Below are positions 10,699-20,460 of a stretch of DNA of 64,000 nucleotides, piece after piece. Within the stretch, counting starts at the first letter, position 1; each line of letters starts with the position of its first letter. Below the pieces are notes generated by a model. It did no database searches, was not told the origin of the DNA, and worked only from the letters and a program-made list of their open reading frames with translations. The DNA comes from Calvatia gigantea (taxonomy: Eukaryota > Basidiomycota > Agaricomycetes > Agaricales > Lycoperdaceae). The position numbers and the translations under genes are program-made. The stretch is from the NCBI GenBank assembly GCA_025093985.1, contig JACAAK010000004.1, positions 1,488,001-1,552,000 of the forward strand. Reading direction: 5' to 3'.

Positions 10699-11225
10699 AT
10701 ACTATAACACTCAAAAACAATGTGTCTTTCTCTGGTATCCATCCCTTGGCAACAACTCCTCTCTTCCTTTCTTTCCTCTGGGCTCCCTGCTGTCATCATC
10801 ATCCTCTCACTGCCACCACCATCCTAAACCTCCACCATGTCTGCCTCACTCTCTTTCCCCAAACTCTCCTCCACCAACTATTCTACATGGGCTGGTGAGA
10901 TAGAGGCCTGGCTGAGGGCTTCAGGTCTTTGGAGGCTAGTCTCTGGTCAACAATCTCCTCCCTCTCTCCCCAGTCCACCCACTGCCTCTCAGCAAGCTGC
11001 TTATGACTCCTGGTTGTCCAACTCTGACAGGGCAGCTGGTTGGCTGTATCTCATGGTGGAACCTGACCAGAGAATCCATTTCAATGGCATTTAGGATAAT
11101 CCTGTGAAGATATGGACTGCCCTACAGTCCATACACCTCCAGAAGCATCCTGGCATGAGGTTTAATGCCTATGATGACCTCTTCTCCATCAGGAAGCTTG
11201 AGGATGAGTCTCTCCAGTCTCTCAT

Positions 11226-11518
11226 TGTTAGATGTGGTCTCATCAGTCCTATAGATAGATTGGGACTTATCACTGACAGAGTTTTAGTCAGGTGATGAGT
11301 CACATGACACAGGTGGACTTGTAGCTTCCTGTGGACGCTTTGAGAGCCTTTAGTCTCTTACAGTTGTCCACAGGTGAGCAAAGTATTGTAACTTCATTAT
11401 CCAGTCTCTTACAGTTGTCCACAGTAATTGTGGATTTCCTCCTTTAATATTAATCCAATAGACTTCGTTCCACCACTGTTAGGACCGTCTCAACGTCCCC
11501 CACGCGCACCTCTTTACA
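11226..11518 (+). repeat. Solo LTR, copia family C
   Basis: A 293-bp TGTTAGATG...TTTACA sequence, nearly identical to the LTRs of intact copia-C at 15364 and 20168. It is flanked by a perfect 5-bp TSD, CTCAT (11221-11225 and 11519-11523). It marks a copia-C insertion that later lost its interior by LTR-LTR recombination. Confidence 0.95.
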
Positions 11519-12058
11519 CTCATCAATAGAATAGAGGATGCAGTGAAGACCATTAAGGATCTCAGGCCTAAGGACTTCACTCTGGACAAGCTGGATGAGG
11601 AGCTAGCTTCCATGGCTCTTATCTGGTCTCTCCCCTCTAAGGAATTCTCCTCCTTCACTTCCTTTCTCCTCTTCATGGACAAGCTGGACAAGGCTGCTGT
11701 TCACCAGGCCTTTGTCACTGAGGACATCTAACGTCACTGACACATGTAGGACTCTTCCCTTTCCTCTACTGCCTTCTCTGCTTACTCCCAGTCTTCTATC
11801 TCATCTACCTCATCCAGGTCCTGTGACTTCTGTAGCAGGCAAGGCCATGAACTCAAGAACTGCTGGACTTACGAGGCTGCTCAGAAGAAGGCTCAGGCTG
11901 ATGCTGAACAGCAAAAGCTAAATTTCTCATCCAGAAAGCATCAGAACCACGCCAAACTCACTCAAGACACTCCTCAGGATGGGTCCCCTTCACCCTCACT
12001 GGATGGTGCCCAACAGGCTCATGAATTTGCCAGAAATACAAGTTCTTCGTCCACATCT

Positions 12059-12061
<3 letters not shown>

Positions 12062-12097
<36 letters not shown>

Positions 12098-13598
12098 TGG
12101 CTTGCACCAATTTATAACGTGGTGCCCAATCGCAGTCCGCGTGTAGCTAAGTACAAAGCCCCAACTACAAAGTCCGATGAGTTAAGAGTAATCTACTGTT
12201 CAGAAGGAGCCCAACCCAACCCAAGCCAGGCGCAATGCCCACCCAGACCAAACCAGACCCCCCTTACTTGCTAAACCCCCCGGTCGCCCGAAATGCCCAT
12301 CACACTGAAGAAGACCCAGTTGCCCAGGTCTTGTGGTGTACACCCAGTGACGCACCACCGCAGGAAAGCTACTCCTCCGCCCTGATCATCCCGCAAGCGG
12401 CGAGCCCAGCGGCAGCAGCAGCCGAGCGCCCGAGAGGGGACAGGTGTAGTCAGGAGAGCCAGCACAAGGAGCCCCCACTTGGAGCCGCCTTACCCCCAGC
12501 TTCCCAAGTGAAAGGGTATCAGCCCAGTCCCAATCCAGAGCAACACAGTAGGCAGGGAAGCAACTCGAAGCGCTGCATAGCGGCGCCCAAGAAAGCAGCT
12601 GAGCAGGATGAACCCGCACCGTCACCCGGGGACCCAACCCCCGTTATTTCACGCCTTTGCCCCCCGCGAAACCCCCAACCAAGCCCAGGAAAGGAGAACC
12701 ACCAGCCGAAGCCGGAAGCACCCCCCAGGGACCCCACCCCTGTTGCCTTGCGACTTCTCCACCTAGTAGGCCAGAAGACCAGCGCCACCGCAGGGACCCC
12801 CCACGCGCGCCAGCTCAGCTGATCCCAGCATCATCCGGTCTGAACGCAAAAGCACCAGGGTTCGCGTTCAGGAAGTCAATCAGCTCACGAATGGTCTGAG
12901 GAGGTCTGTCAAGTTCCCTCTTGTGGTTGGGACACCTGACGAAAATGTGATAGCGCCCCTCAAGAGCGGCGCCACACGAACAGCCAACGCTTTCAGTAGG
13001 AAAGAATCGTACTCGGTACGACCCAATTGGAGCATGACCAGTAACGGCATGCACGGCCCTCGCACAGAGTGAGTTAGAGCCGCTAACATGGGGGAGCCAG
13101 GGCCCACCAGAAAGGTAGGTCGGCTTCCCCGAAACAGATGGGTCCGCCCCAGAGGCGAGATCCATATTACTATGCCCCTTATAAGAAGAGGTAGAGTACA
13201 GCTGGCGCCATGACTCCAGAACATCATCGACCGCCTCCCTGCGCAGGCGGGCAATAGAAGTGAACGGCCTCAGGCCATAAGCGACTTGAGGGAATGAGGT
13301 AACATGCTGGTGAACAGCATGGTGGAACTCCCACTTCTCGGAGGAAGGGACAGCGAGGAATTCAATGCCTCTCCGGGAATCCCCAGAGAGCCACTGTTTA
13401 AGCGCCACGCACACTCCTTGGGACAGCATCTGCCCGGAATGTGTAGACGGATCAACTGCGAGCTTTGCCGACGCAATAGAGTCAGTGAATACACGTATGA
13501 GCCTGACGTCATCCTGCTTCAGAGCAAAATGAATGCCAAGTGCAATGGCCATGAGCTCAGCATTGGGCGCTGTAACTCGGCCTGCCATGCGAGTGATC
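12062..13598 (-). mobile_element. 5'-truncated LINE with poly(T) (reverse)
   Basis: Thirty T (12062-12091) represent the poly(A) tail, followed by the LINE 3' UTR and the last part of ORF2. It is flanked by TSD GTCCACATCTCCC (12049-12061 and 13601-13613), the hallmark of target-primed insertion. Its 3' UTR differs from all other copies: the hairpin region is replaced by a 22-bp stretch identical to LINE ORF1 (see findings). Confidence 0.95.
12815..13598 (-). pseudogene. LINE ORF2 C-terminal part (RNase H remnant and Cys/His tail)
   Basis: An open frame from the truncation point (ITRMAGRVTAPNAEL) to the natural ORF2 end. It retains the RNase H E and second D positions (AELMAI and FTDS) and CSCG..H...C. 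The first RNase H Asp, RT and endonuclease are absent. The frame is intact and CpG-rich, so the insertion is young, but the copy is incapable of mobilising itself. Confidence 0.85.
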
Positions 13599-14058
13599 TT
13601 GTCCACATCTCCCTTTTCCCCTCTCCAGCTCAATGCTGACTTCCACTAGATTGCAGATATAGGGGCTACTTCTCATATGACACCACATTGCCACTGGTTC
13701 AAGTTGTACTCCCCTTATCATACTCCCATTCGCCTTGCCAATAATTCTATTGTCTATTCAACTGGTGTGGGGTCTATGGTATTTCAGCCAATTGTAGGTG
13801 GAAAGAGGGTGAAAGCAGTTGAGTTTTCCAGAGTCCTACATGTCCCTAATTTGCACAGCAACCTTCTCTCATGTTTATATCTCACTTGCCATTCTGGCTT
13901 TAATATCACCATTTCTTTCTTATCTATGACCTTTGTGCAAGGAGGCCAAACTCTCTTTGTTGCATCCATCAGTCCAAGTAACTCTGCCTCTCTTGATGGC
14001 ACCACTGTGGCTTTTGAGTCTGTTTTCTACATTTCCACTCTTCCTGTTGATCTTTCTC

Positions 14059-14300
14059 TTTTTTTTTTTTTTTTTTTTTTATATCATGGCTTGCGCCAAT
14101 TTATAATGCGGTGCCTGATCGCAGTCCACGTGTAGCTAAGTACAAAGCCCCAACTACAAAGTCCGATGAGTTAAGAGTAATCTACTGTTCAGAGGCAGCC
14201 CAACCCAACCCAAGCGCTAACCCAGACCAGACCAGACCACACCCTACTTGCCAAATCCTCCGGTTCCCCGAAATGCCCATCACACTGAGGAAGACCCAGT
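14059..14300 (-). mobile_element. LINE 3' end only (reverse)
   Basis: Twenty-two T at 14059-14080, then the last 220 bp of the LINE 3' UTR in reverse. It stops at CCCAGTTG, where the copia-B LTR of copy 2 begins (TGTTGAAGGG). No TSD is visible, so either LTR insertion or recombination cut this LINE. Confidence 0.85.
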
Positions 14301-14691
14301 TGTTGAAGGGAGCGCGTAGGGGAACATCTGGCGGTCCTAACACTGAAGAAACAACACGACTTGATAGGGAGAATCTCGAGAAAAACACGTTTTATTGAAC
14401 ACCAGTCCTGTGGACTGTTGTAAGAGGCTGAGTACAAAACAGAAAATTGTCCTACTCACCTGTGGACTGTTGTAAGAGGCTAAAGAGCCAGAAAGCGTCC
14501 ACAGGTGTTCTAACTAAGTTCAACCATCATGTGACCAAGTCACATGATCACAAAAGCGTCCATTGTGGCTCTAAGTCCACATCTCTATGTACAAGTCCAT
14601 ATCTCCTTGGACAACTCCACAAGTGTCCTACCAAACCTTGGAGCCCTGACTCAGGAAAGTCCATCTAACACTGTCTGGAGCACTCCTGACA
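14301..14691 (-). repeat. Copia-B 3' LTR
   Basis: A 391-bp sequence, TGTTGAAGGG...CTCCTGACA on the plus strand. It is the longest complete copia-B LTR here because it keeps the 52-nt intron-like segment that is missing from the LTRs at 35589-35927 and 45457-45702. An AATAAA-type signal (TTTATTGAAC on this strand) lies in the transcribed region. Confidence 0.9.
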
Positions 14692-15363
14692 CACCCCCCT
14701 GATCCAGACAGTCCTTAATGAGTGAGACCAAGCATAGGAACAGCAAATGAGATTGTTTTGGGTTGGACAGCCTTGGTGAGAATATCGGCAAGTTGCTCAT
14801 CAGTGGGAATGTATACAGGATCAATGATGTCTTCAGCCACTGCATCCCGGAGCCAGTAGTACCGCAAGTCCAGGTGCTTCATGCATCTATGGTGTTCTGG
14901 GTTCTTCACCACACTGATCCCAGACTTGTTGTCAACAGAGAGAGTGGAAGGAAGGGAAGGGGGATAGCCAAACTCAGTTAGGATGTTCCTCATCCACATG
15001 ATCTCCTTGCCTCCTTCAACAGCAGCAACATACTCGGCTTCAGTAGAAGACAGGGTGACAAAGCTCTGACACTTTGAGGACCACCCAACAGCCGCACCAC
15101 TCACTTTGGTCACATAACCACCTGTAGCATGTCCAGTAGCCTTGCATGAGCCATGGGAAGCATCAGAATAGGTCTGGAACAACTCAGAGTTGTTGTTACC
15201 CTTGTAGACAAGCTTGTAGTCCATGGTGCCCTTGAGATAGCAAAGTAGGTGCTTGACAGCAGCCCAGTGACGGGGTGAGGGATTGTGGTTGAATCTCCCA
15301 AGGTAGGAGACAGCATAGGCAATGTCGGGGCGAGTCATGGTGGCAAGGTATTGAAGTGAACCT

Positions 15364-15656
15364 TGTAAAGAGGTGCGCGTGGGGGACGTTGAGACGGTCC
15401 TAACAGTGGTGGAACGAAGTCTATTGGATTAATATTAAAGGAGGAAATCCACAATTACTGTGGACAACTGTAAGAGACTAGATAATGAAGTTACAATACT
15501 TTGCTCACCTGTGGACAACTGTAAGAGACTAAAGGCTCTCAAAGCGTCCACAGGAAGCTACAAGTCCACCTGTGTCATGTGACTCATCACCTGACTAAAA
15601 CTCTGTCAGTGATAAGTCCCAATCTATCTATAGGACTGATGAGACCATATCTAACA
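15364..15656 (-). repeat. Copia-C 3' LTR
   Basis: TGTAAAGAGG...ATCTAACA on the plus strand, 293 bp. It differs from the 5' LTR only at one A/G position (GAGACTAGATAA against GAGACTGGATAA). The polypurine tract AGGGGGGTG (complement at 15657-15665) abuts it. Confidence 0.97.
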
Positions 15657-15695
15657 CACCCCCCTGATCTAAGCAGTCCATGGAGAGGGGAGTTA

Positions 15696-18600
15696 TCACA
15701 GAGTGAGTCCAAGCAAGGGAACAGCAAAGTTCACAGTCTTGGGGTATACAGCCTTCGTGAGGATATCAGCAAGTTGTTGGTCAGTGGACACATACACTGG
15801 ATTGATCACTTCATCAGCAACAGCATCTCGAAGCCAAAAGAACCTCAAGTCCAGGTGCTTCATCCGTCCATGGTGCTCTGGGTTCTTCGCTACACAAATT
15901 CCTGACTTGTTGTCAATGTAGAGTGTCGAGGAAAGGGAAGGGGGATAGCCAAACTCTGTCAGGATGTTCCTCATCCACATGATCTCCTTGCCACCCTCAA
16001 CTGCAGCAACATACTCAGCCTCAGTAGAGGACAGAGTCACAAAAGGCTGGTGCTTTGAGCACCATCCTACAGCCCCACCACTCACTAGAGTCACATAACT
16101 GCCTGTAGCACGTCCTGTGGCCTTGCAGGAGCCATGGGAAGCATCAGAGAAGGTCTGGAATAGCTCTGGGTTGTCATTACCCTTGTAGACAAGCTTGTAC
16201 TCAACAGTTCCCTTCAGATAGCGAAATAAGTGCTTTACAGCAGCCCAGTGCCTCGGAGATGGGTTGTGATTGAACCTCCCAAGGTAGGACACAGAGTAAG
16301 CAATATCTGGACAAGTCATGGTGGCAAGATACTGCAGGGAACCCACAGCAGAGAGATAGGGAATGGACTTCATGGCTTCTTGCTCCTCAGGGGTAGGCTG
16401 GTCATCAGAGAGCTCAAGTCCTGGTGGTAGAGGGGTCTTCACAGCATTACAATCGTCCATTTTGAAGCGCTCTAGCAGTTCCCTGACATACTGAGCCTGG
16501 GAGAGTGAAATGGAGCGATTTAGAGCGTCCTGCTTCACCTGTACAGCCAGTAACCAGCTTGTAGCACCGAGATCTCGCAGTTTGAAGTGTTTAGACAGTT
16601 CCTGGACAGCTGAGTCCATGGCAGAGTCATCCCTCGACACCAGAGTGATATCATCAATGAAGACTGGGACAATCACCTTGACTGATCCCTTGGAATAGAT
16701 GTAGAGGGAGTTGTCAGATCTGAGTCTCGAGTAGCCCATGGAGGTCATGACACTGTGTAGCTTCTTATTCCACTGCCTAGCTGCCTGTTTAAGGCCATAG
16801 AGCGATTTGGTGAGCTTACAGACATGGTTTGGGCCACCTTGGTGATATCCCTCAGGCTGGGCCATGTAGATCTCCTCATCGAGGTCCCCATAGGTGAAGG
16901 CAGAGGAGATGTCAATGGAGCGCATTTTGAAGCCCTCTCTTGCAGCCAAGGCTATAATAAGTCTGAGGGATGCAGGACGAAATGTAGGGGCAAAAACCTC
17001 AGTGTAATCATAGCCAGGGTGCTGAGAATAGCCCTTAGCAACTAAGCGGGCTTTGTGGCGCTCTACAGAGCCATCAGGATTGCGCTTGACCTTGAAAACC
17101 CATCCAGAGTTGACCAGCTTCTTTCCAGGAGGTAGCTCAACTAGTTCCCAGGTGTTGTTGGACTCCAGGGCGAAGATTTCGTCGTCACAAGCTCTAGACC
17201 AGTCCTGGGCATCAGGGGACCTCATAGCAACCTTATAGGTGCGAGGATCAGGCCCAGAAACAGTCCCAGCAAACTCCACCTCTTGATATCCACTGTCAGC
17301 CCAATAGACAGCTTCCTGATCGTCAAAATTGTCCTCCTCGGGCTCAGGAGACAGCTTGATCCTCCACCACTCTCCTGGCGGTTTCCTGGAGCGATTTGAG
17401 CGCCTAGGAAGGTGTGGAGGCTCAATTACTGGGGGAACACTGGGAGGAGTGCTGGGGAGCTGTACAGGAGCTGTAGGAGGCGTCACAGGAGGCTCTGAGG
17501 GTTCAGGACTGTGGACTTGTGGGGGCTGAAGCTGAGATGGTGATGAGATGATGCTATCTTTGCAGGAACCTTCTTGAAGAGGAAGTGGATGGACTGATGG
17601 TGCTCTGGGAGCCTCAGGAGCATTCGGAGCGGGCTGGGGTGACTCAGGCAGGTAGTCTACATCACCCCCCTCATCTTCAAGAAGTGGGAGCATCTGGGAA
17701 GGTCCAGGAGACGAGATAGACGAGGTAGAAGGTGGTGAGACTTCAGGGGAGGATGGAGGGCCAGCAAATGATGGTATGGTGTTCATTTTCGCTCTAGATA
17801 GTCCAGGGAAGTATCTCTCGTCAAAATCTGCACGCTCTGAGATCCTGGTTTGCCTAGTAGTAGGGTTATAGAACTTCCAACCTTTGTAGCCAGTGGGATA
17901 TCCAATAAAAACGCATTTTTCGAAGTGAGGCTGCAAAGAATTTCGCGTATCTCGCTGTATATGCACATAGGCAGTACACCCCCACACTCTGAGGTGCGAA
18001 ACATCGGGTTTTCGCTTGTAGAAGGCCTCAAAAGGTGTGGTTTTTGGTAGAGCGGAGGTAGGGAGCCTATTCCACACATGGACCATGGCAGCTATGCATT
18101 CACCCCAAAAACTCGCTGGCAAACTGGACTCCGAGAGCATGGCAGTGATTCTCTCACCCATAGTCCTATTAGCCCTCTCAGCAAGACCATTCTGCTGGGG
18201 CCTATTTTGCACAGAATGCCTCCTCTCGATGCCACACAGCCTTGTGAACTCCAGGAAGGCATTAGACATGTATTCACCACCTTTATCATCCTGTAGAGCG
18301 CAGATTTTGACTCCCAGTTGGTTCTCAGCCCAATATTTGTAGGTTTTGAATGCTTCAAAGGCTTCTGACTTGGATTTAAGCAGATACACCGCCCGGAATC
18401 GCGTAGAATCGTCTATAAAGGTGATCCAGTACTTGTAGCCTTGGTGGGTAGCTGCTGGAAGTGGTCCATGCAAATCTGAGTGCACTAGAGCCAGTGGGGA
18501 GCAATTATGGCTGGTGGAGGAGGGGAATGGATGGGAATGCATCTTTCCTGCAAGACAGGGCTCACAGATGGGGTCAGGGGACGCCTCAGACTCCAGTTTA

Positions 18601-20042
18601 AGGCCTGTAACAAGCTCCTGACTGATCATTCTCTTCACATCTGCATAATTGTGGTGCACAAAGCGTCTATGCCACAAGGAGAGGTCTACAGGGAGTGTGG
18701 AGAGGTGAAATGCGGTCTCTGAAGCGATTGTAGTGCCATCTAACAGTGCTGAGTGGCCCGGAGTGATTCTAGCCTTGAAAAGTGCCTTTTTGCCCTTATA
18801 AAACACCATAGAGGTTGCACCAATGCTGATATTAACTCCGGAGTGACGAGTAAGGTATAAACATGATAGTAGGTTGCTCCGGAGGTCTGGGACATGTAGG
18901 ACTCTCGAAAACTCGACCTCTCTAACCCTTTTCCCTTCCAACACAGGCTGAAACACCACAGAACCTACTCCAGCTGAGTAGACAATGGAATTGTCAGCTA
19001 AGCGGATGGGAATGCGACTGGGGGAGTAGGACTTGAACCAGTGGCGATGTGGGGTCATATGAGAAGTGGCCCCTGTGTCTGCAAGCCAATGGAAGTCAGC
19101 ATCAAGCTGTAGAGGTGAAGAGGGAGAGGGTGACGAAGAACTTGCATTTCCGGCGAATTCCCGGGCCTGTTGCGCTCCGCCCGCTGTAGGCGACGAGGGG
19201 GGGTCCTGAGGAGTGTCCTGTGCGCGTTTTGCGTGATTCCGACAACGCCTTGATGAGTTATTGGCAATTTGCTCAGCAGTCTTCTCCTGGGCTTGCTTTT
19301 GAGCTGCCTCGAATGCCCAGCACTTCTGGATAGTGTGTCCAGACTTGTGACAAAAATCGCATTTTCCGGATGAAGGAGGGGGCTGGGAGCGTGCGGAAAA
19401 GGCTGTGGAGGAGCTGGCAGTGTCCTGGGCATGTCTGCGGCGTTGAATATCCTCTGTGACAAAAGCCTGGTGCACAGCAGCCTTGTCAAGTTTGTCCATC
19501 AGGAGGAGGGAGGAGGTGAAGGAGGCAAATTCTTCAGATGGGAGGGCTCTAATGAGGGACATGGAGGCTAGTTCTTCATCAAGCTGGGTGAGGGTGAAGT
19601 CCACAGGCCTGAGGTCCTTGATAGTCTTCACTGCATCTTCAACTCTGTTGATAAGGGACTGTAGGGACTCCTCCTCGAGTTTCCGGATGGTAAAGAGGTC
19701 ATCATAGGCATTGAATCGCATTCCTGGACGCTTTTGGAGGTGCACAGACTGTAGGGAGGTCCACATCTTGACTGGGTCATCCTGGATGCCATTGAAGTGA
19801 ATCCTCTGGTCAGCCTCCACCATAAGGAAGAGCCAACCCGCAGCTCTGTCTGCCTTAGCCTCCCAGGCATCCTGAGCAGCCAGCTCAGCCTCAGTGGGGG
19901 TTTTAGACATGGCAGAGGGGGAGACTTTTCCAGAAACAATCCTCCACAGACCACTAGCCCTCAACCACGCCTCCATCTCGCCAGCCCAAGTAGAGTAGTT
20001 TGTCCCACATAGCTTCGCAAAGTTTGGTCCGGATTGAGCCAT
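15696..20042 (-). CDS. Copia-C Gag-Pol polyprotein (1448 aa)
   Basis: A single ORF, so no frameshift is needed. Order: UBN2-like gag (NYSTWAGEMEAWLRASGLW near residues 14-32), zinc knuckle CDFCHKSGHTIQKC (about 224-237), aspartic protease LADTGATSHM (about 320), integrase zinc finger H..H..C..C (about 454-495) and integrase D, D, E in HSDLHG (about 520), QDDKGGEY (about 583) and GLAERANR (about 621). A Pro/Ser-rich linker follows, then RT with FIDD (about 1127) in place of the common YVDD, and RNase H with FSDASHGS, LSSTEAEY and LADILTKA. It makes particles, copies the RNA and integrates the cDNA. The start is chosen as the first ATG after the LTR leader (125 nt). Every expected catalytic residue I looked for is present. 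Confidence 0.97.
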   Translation of the reverse strand: MAQSGPNFAKLCGTNYSTWAGEMEAWLRASGLWRIVSGKVSPSAMSKTPTEAELAAQDAWEAKADRAAGWLFLMVEADQRIHFNGIQDDPVKMWTSLQSVHLQKRPGMRFNAYDDLFTIRKLEEESLQSLINRVEDAVKTIKDLRPVDFTLTQLDEELASMSLIRALPSEEFASFTSSLLLMDKLDKAAVHQAFVTEDIQRRRHAQDTASSSTAFSARSQPPPSSGKCDFCHKSGHTIQKCWAFEAAQKQAQEKTAEQIANNSSRRCRNHAKRAQDTPQDPPSSPTAGGAQQAREFAGNASSSSPSPSSPLQLDADFHWLADTGATSHMTPHRHWFKSYSPSRIPIRLADNSIVYSAGVGSVVFQPVLEGKRVREVEFSRVLHVPDLRSNLLSCLYLTRHSGVNISIGATSMVFYKGKKALFKARITPGHSALLDGTTIASETAFHLSTLPVDLSLWHRRFVHHNYADVKRMISQELVTGLKLESEASPDPICEPCLAGKMHSHPFPSSTSHNCSPLALVHSDLHGPLPAATHQGYKYWITFIDDSTRFRAVYLLKSKSEAFEAFKTYKYWAENQLGVKICALQDDKGGEYMSNAFLEFTRLCGIERRHSVQNRPQQNGLAERANRTMGERITAMLSESSLPASFWGECIAAMVHVWNRLPTSALPKTTPFEAFYKRKPDVSHLRVWGCTAYVHIQRDTRNSLQPHFEKCVFIGYPTGYKGWKFYNPTTRQTRISERADFDERYFPGLSRAKMNTIPSFAGPPSSPEVSPPSTSSISSPGPSQMLPLLEDEGGDVDYLPESPQPAPNAPEAPRAPSVHPLPLQEGSCKDSIISSPSQLQPPQVHSPEPSEPPVTPPTAPVQLPSTPPSVPPVIEPPHLPRRSNRSRKPPGEWWRIKLSPEPEEDNFDDQEAVYWADSGYQEVEFAGTVSGPDPRTYKVAMRSPDAQDWSRACDDEIFALESNNTWELVELPPGKKLVNSGWVFKVKRNPDGSVERHKARLVAKGYSQHPGYDYTEVFAPTFRPASLRLIIALAAREGFKMRSIDISSAFTYGDLDEEIYMAQPEGYHQGGPNHVCKLTKSLYGLKQAARQWNKKLHSVMTSMGYSRLRSDNSLYIYSKGSVKVIVPVFIDDITLVSRDDSAMDSAVQELSKHFKLRDLGATSWLLAVQVKQDALNRSISLSQAQYVRELLERFKMDDCNAVKTPLPPGLELSDDQPTPEEQEAMKSIPYLSAVGSLQYLATMTCPDIAYSVSYLGRFNHNPSPRHWAAVKHLFRYLKGTVEYKLVYKGNDNPELFQTFSDASHGSCKATGRATGSYVTLVSGGAVGWCSKHQPFVTLSSTEAEYVAAVEGGKEIMWMRNILTEFGYPPSLSSTLYIDNKSGICVAKNPEHHGRMKHLDLRFFWLRDAVADEVINPVYVSTDQQLADILTKAVYPKTVNFAVPLLGLTL

Positions 20043-20154
20043 TTTTGCGGTCAGGAGAGCGGAAATAGAGTTGGGGTGGGGAGAGAGATGTAGAAGGAGA
20101 TAGAGAGAAAGGAGGAAAGTGAATTAAAGTGTTGTTTTGAAGCTGTTAAAGCGC

Positions 20155-20167
20155 GGGGCCCATAACC
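20155..20167 (-). promoter_or_regulatory. Copia-C primer-binding site, initiator tRNA-Met half type
   Basis: On the coding strand GGTTATGGGCCCC follows the LTR directly. It is complementary to GGGCCCATAACC of the initiator tRNA-Met anticodon arm. The same site is present in copia-A and copia-B, despite little other LTR similarity. Confidence 0.85.
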
Positions 20168-20460
20168 TGTAAAGAGGTGCGCGTGGGGGACGTTGAGACG
20201 GTCCTAACAGTGGTGGAACGAAGTCTATTGGATTAATATTAAAGGAGGAAATCCACAATTACTGTGGACAACTGTAAGAGACTGGATAATGAAGTTACAA
20301 TACTTTGCTCACCTGTGGACAACTGTAAGAGACTAAAGGCTCTCAAAGCGTCCACAGGAAGCTACAAGTCCACCTGTGTCATGTGACTCATCACCTGACT
20401 AAAACTCTGTCAGTGATAAGTCCCAATCTATCTATAGGACTGATGAGACCATATCTAACA
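20168..20460 (-). repeat. Copia-C 5' LTR
   Basis: A 293-bp LTR. It carries two identical 22-bp repeats CTGTGGACAACTGTAAGAGA(CT) at 20262-20283 and 20313-20334. On the coding strand the sequence between equivalent repeat points begins GTGAGC and ends CCACAG, 51 nt, an intron-like segment. A TCACATGAC element lies upstream in the putative U3. Confidence 0.95.

Larger units (their letters stand above)
10313..14058 (+). mobile_element. Copia-B copy 1 (5' LTR, gag, protease), interrupted
   Basis: Includes an LTR lacking about its first 25 bases, a primer-binding site, gag and the protease region of a copia element, ending at a poly(T) LINE end at 14059. It carries two younger insertions: a solo LTR at 11226-11518 and a 5'-truncated LINE at 12062-13598, both with clean TSDs. 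Integrase and RT are missing. Confidence 0.85.
10837..14058 (+). pseudogene. Copia-B copy 1 gag-protease, broken
   Basis: The gag opens with the family motif NYSTWAGEIEAWLRASGLW (UBN2-like capsid region) and continues through HLQKHPGMRFNAYDDLF to a point split by the solo LTR at 11226. It resumes at 11519 (AVKTIKDLRPKDFTLDKL). The zinc-knuckle part (CDFCSRQGHELKNC-like) is frameshifted. After the LINE insertion the protease region follows, with its DTGATSHM site decayed to DIGATSHM. Stops, frameshifts and missing pol make it non-functional. The product would have formed the particle shell. Confidence 0.8.
15364..20460 (-). mobile_element. Copia-C, complete and apparently intact Ty1/copia element
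   Basis: A 5,097-bp element with 293-bp LTRs at both ends that differ at one base, a perfect TSD AACCT (15359-15363 and 20461-20465), a primer-binding site, polypurine tract and one uninterrupted gag-pol ORF. By structure it is a recent insertion and the only coding-complete element in the window. A solo LTR of the same family lies at 11226-11518. Confidence 0.97.
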
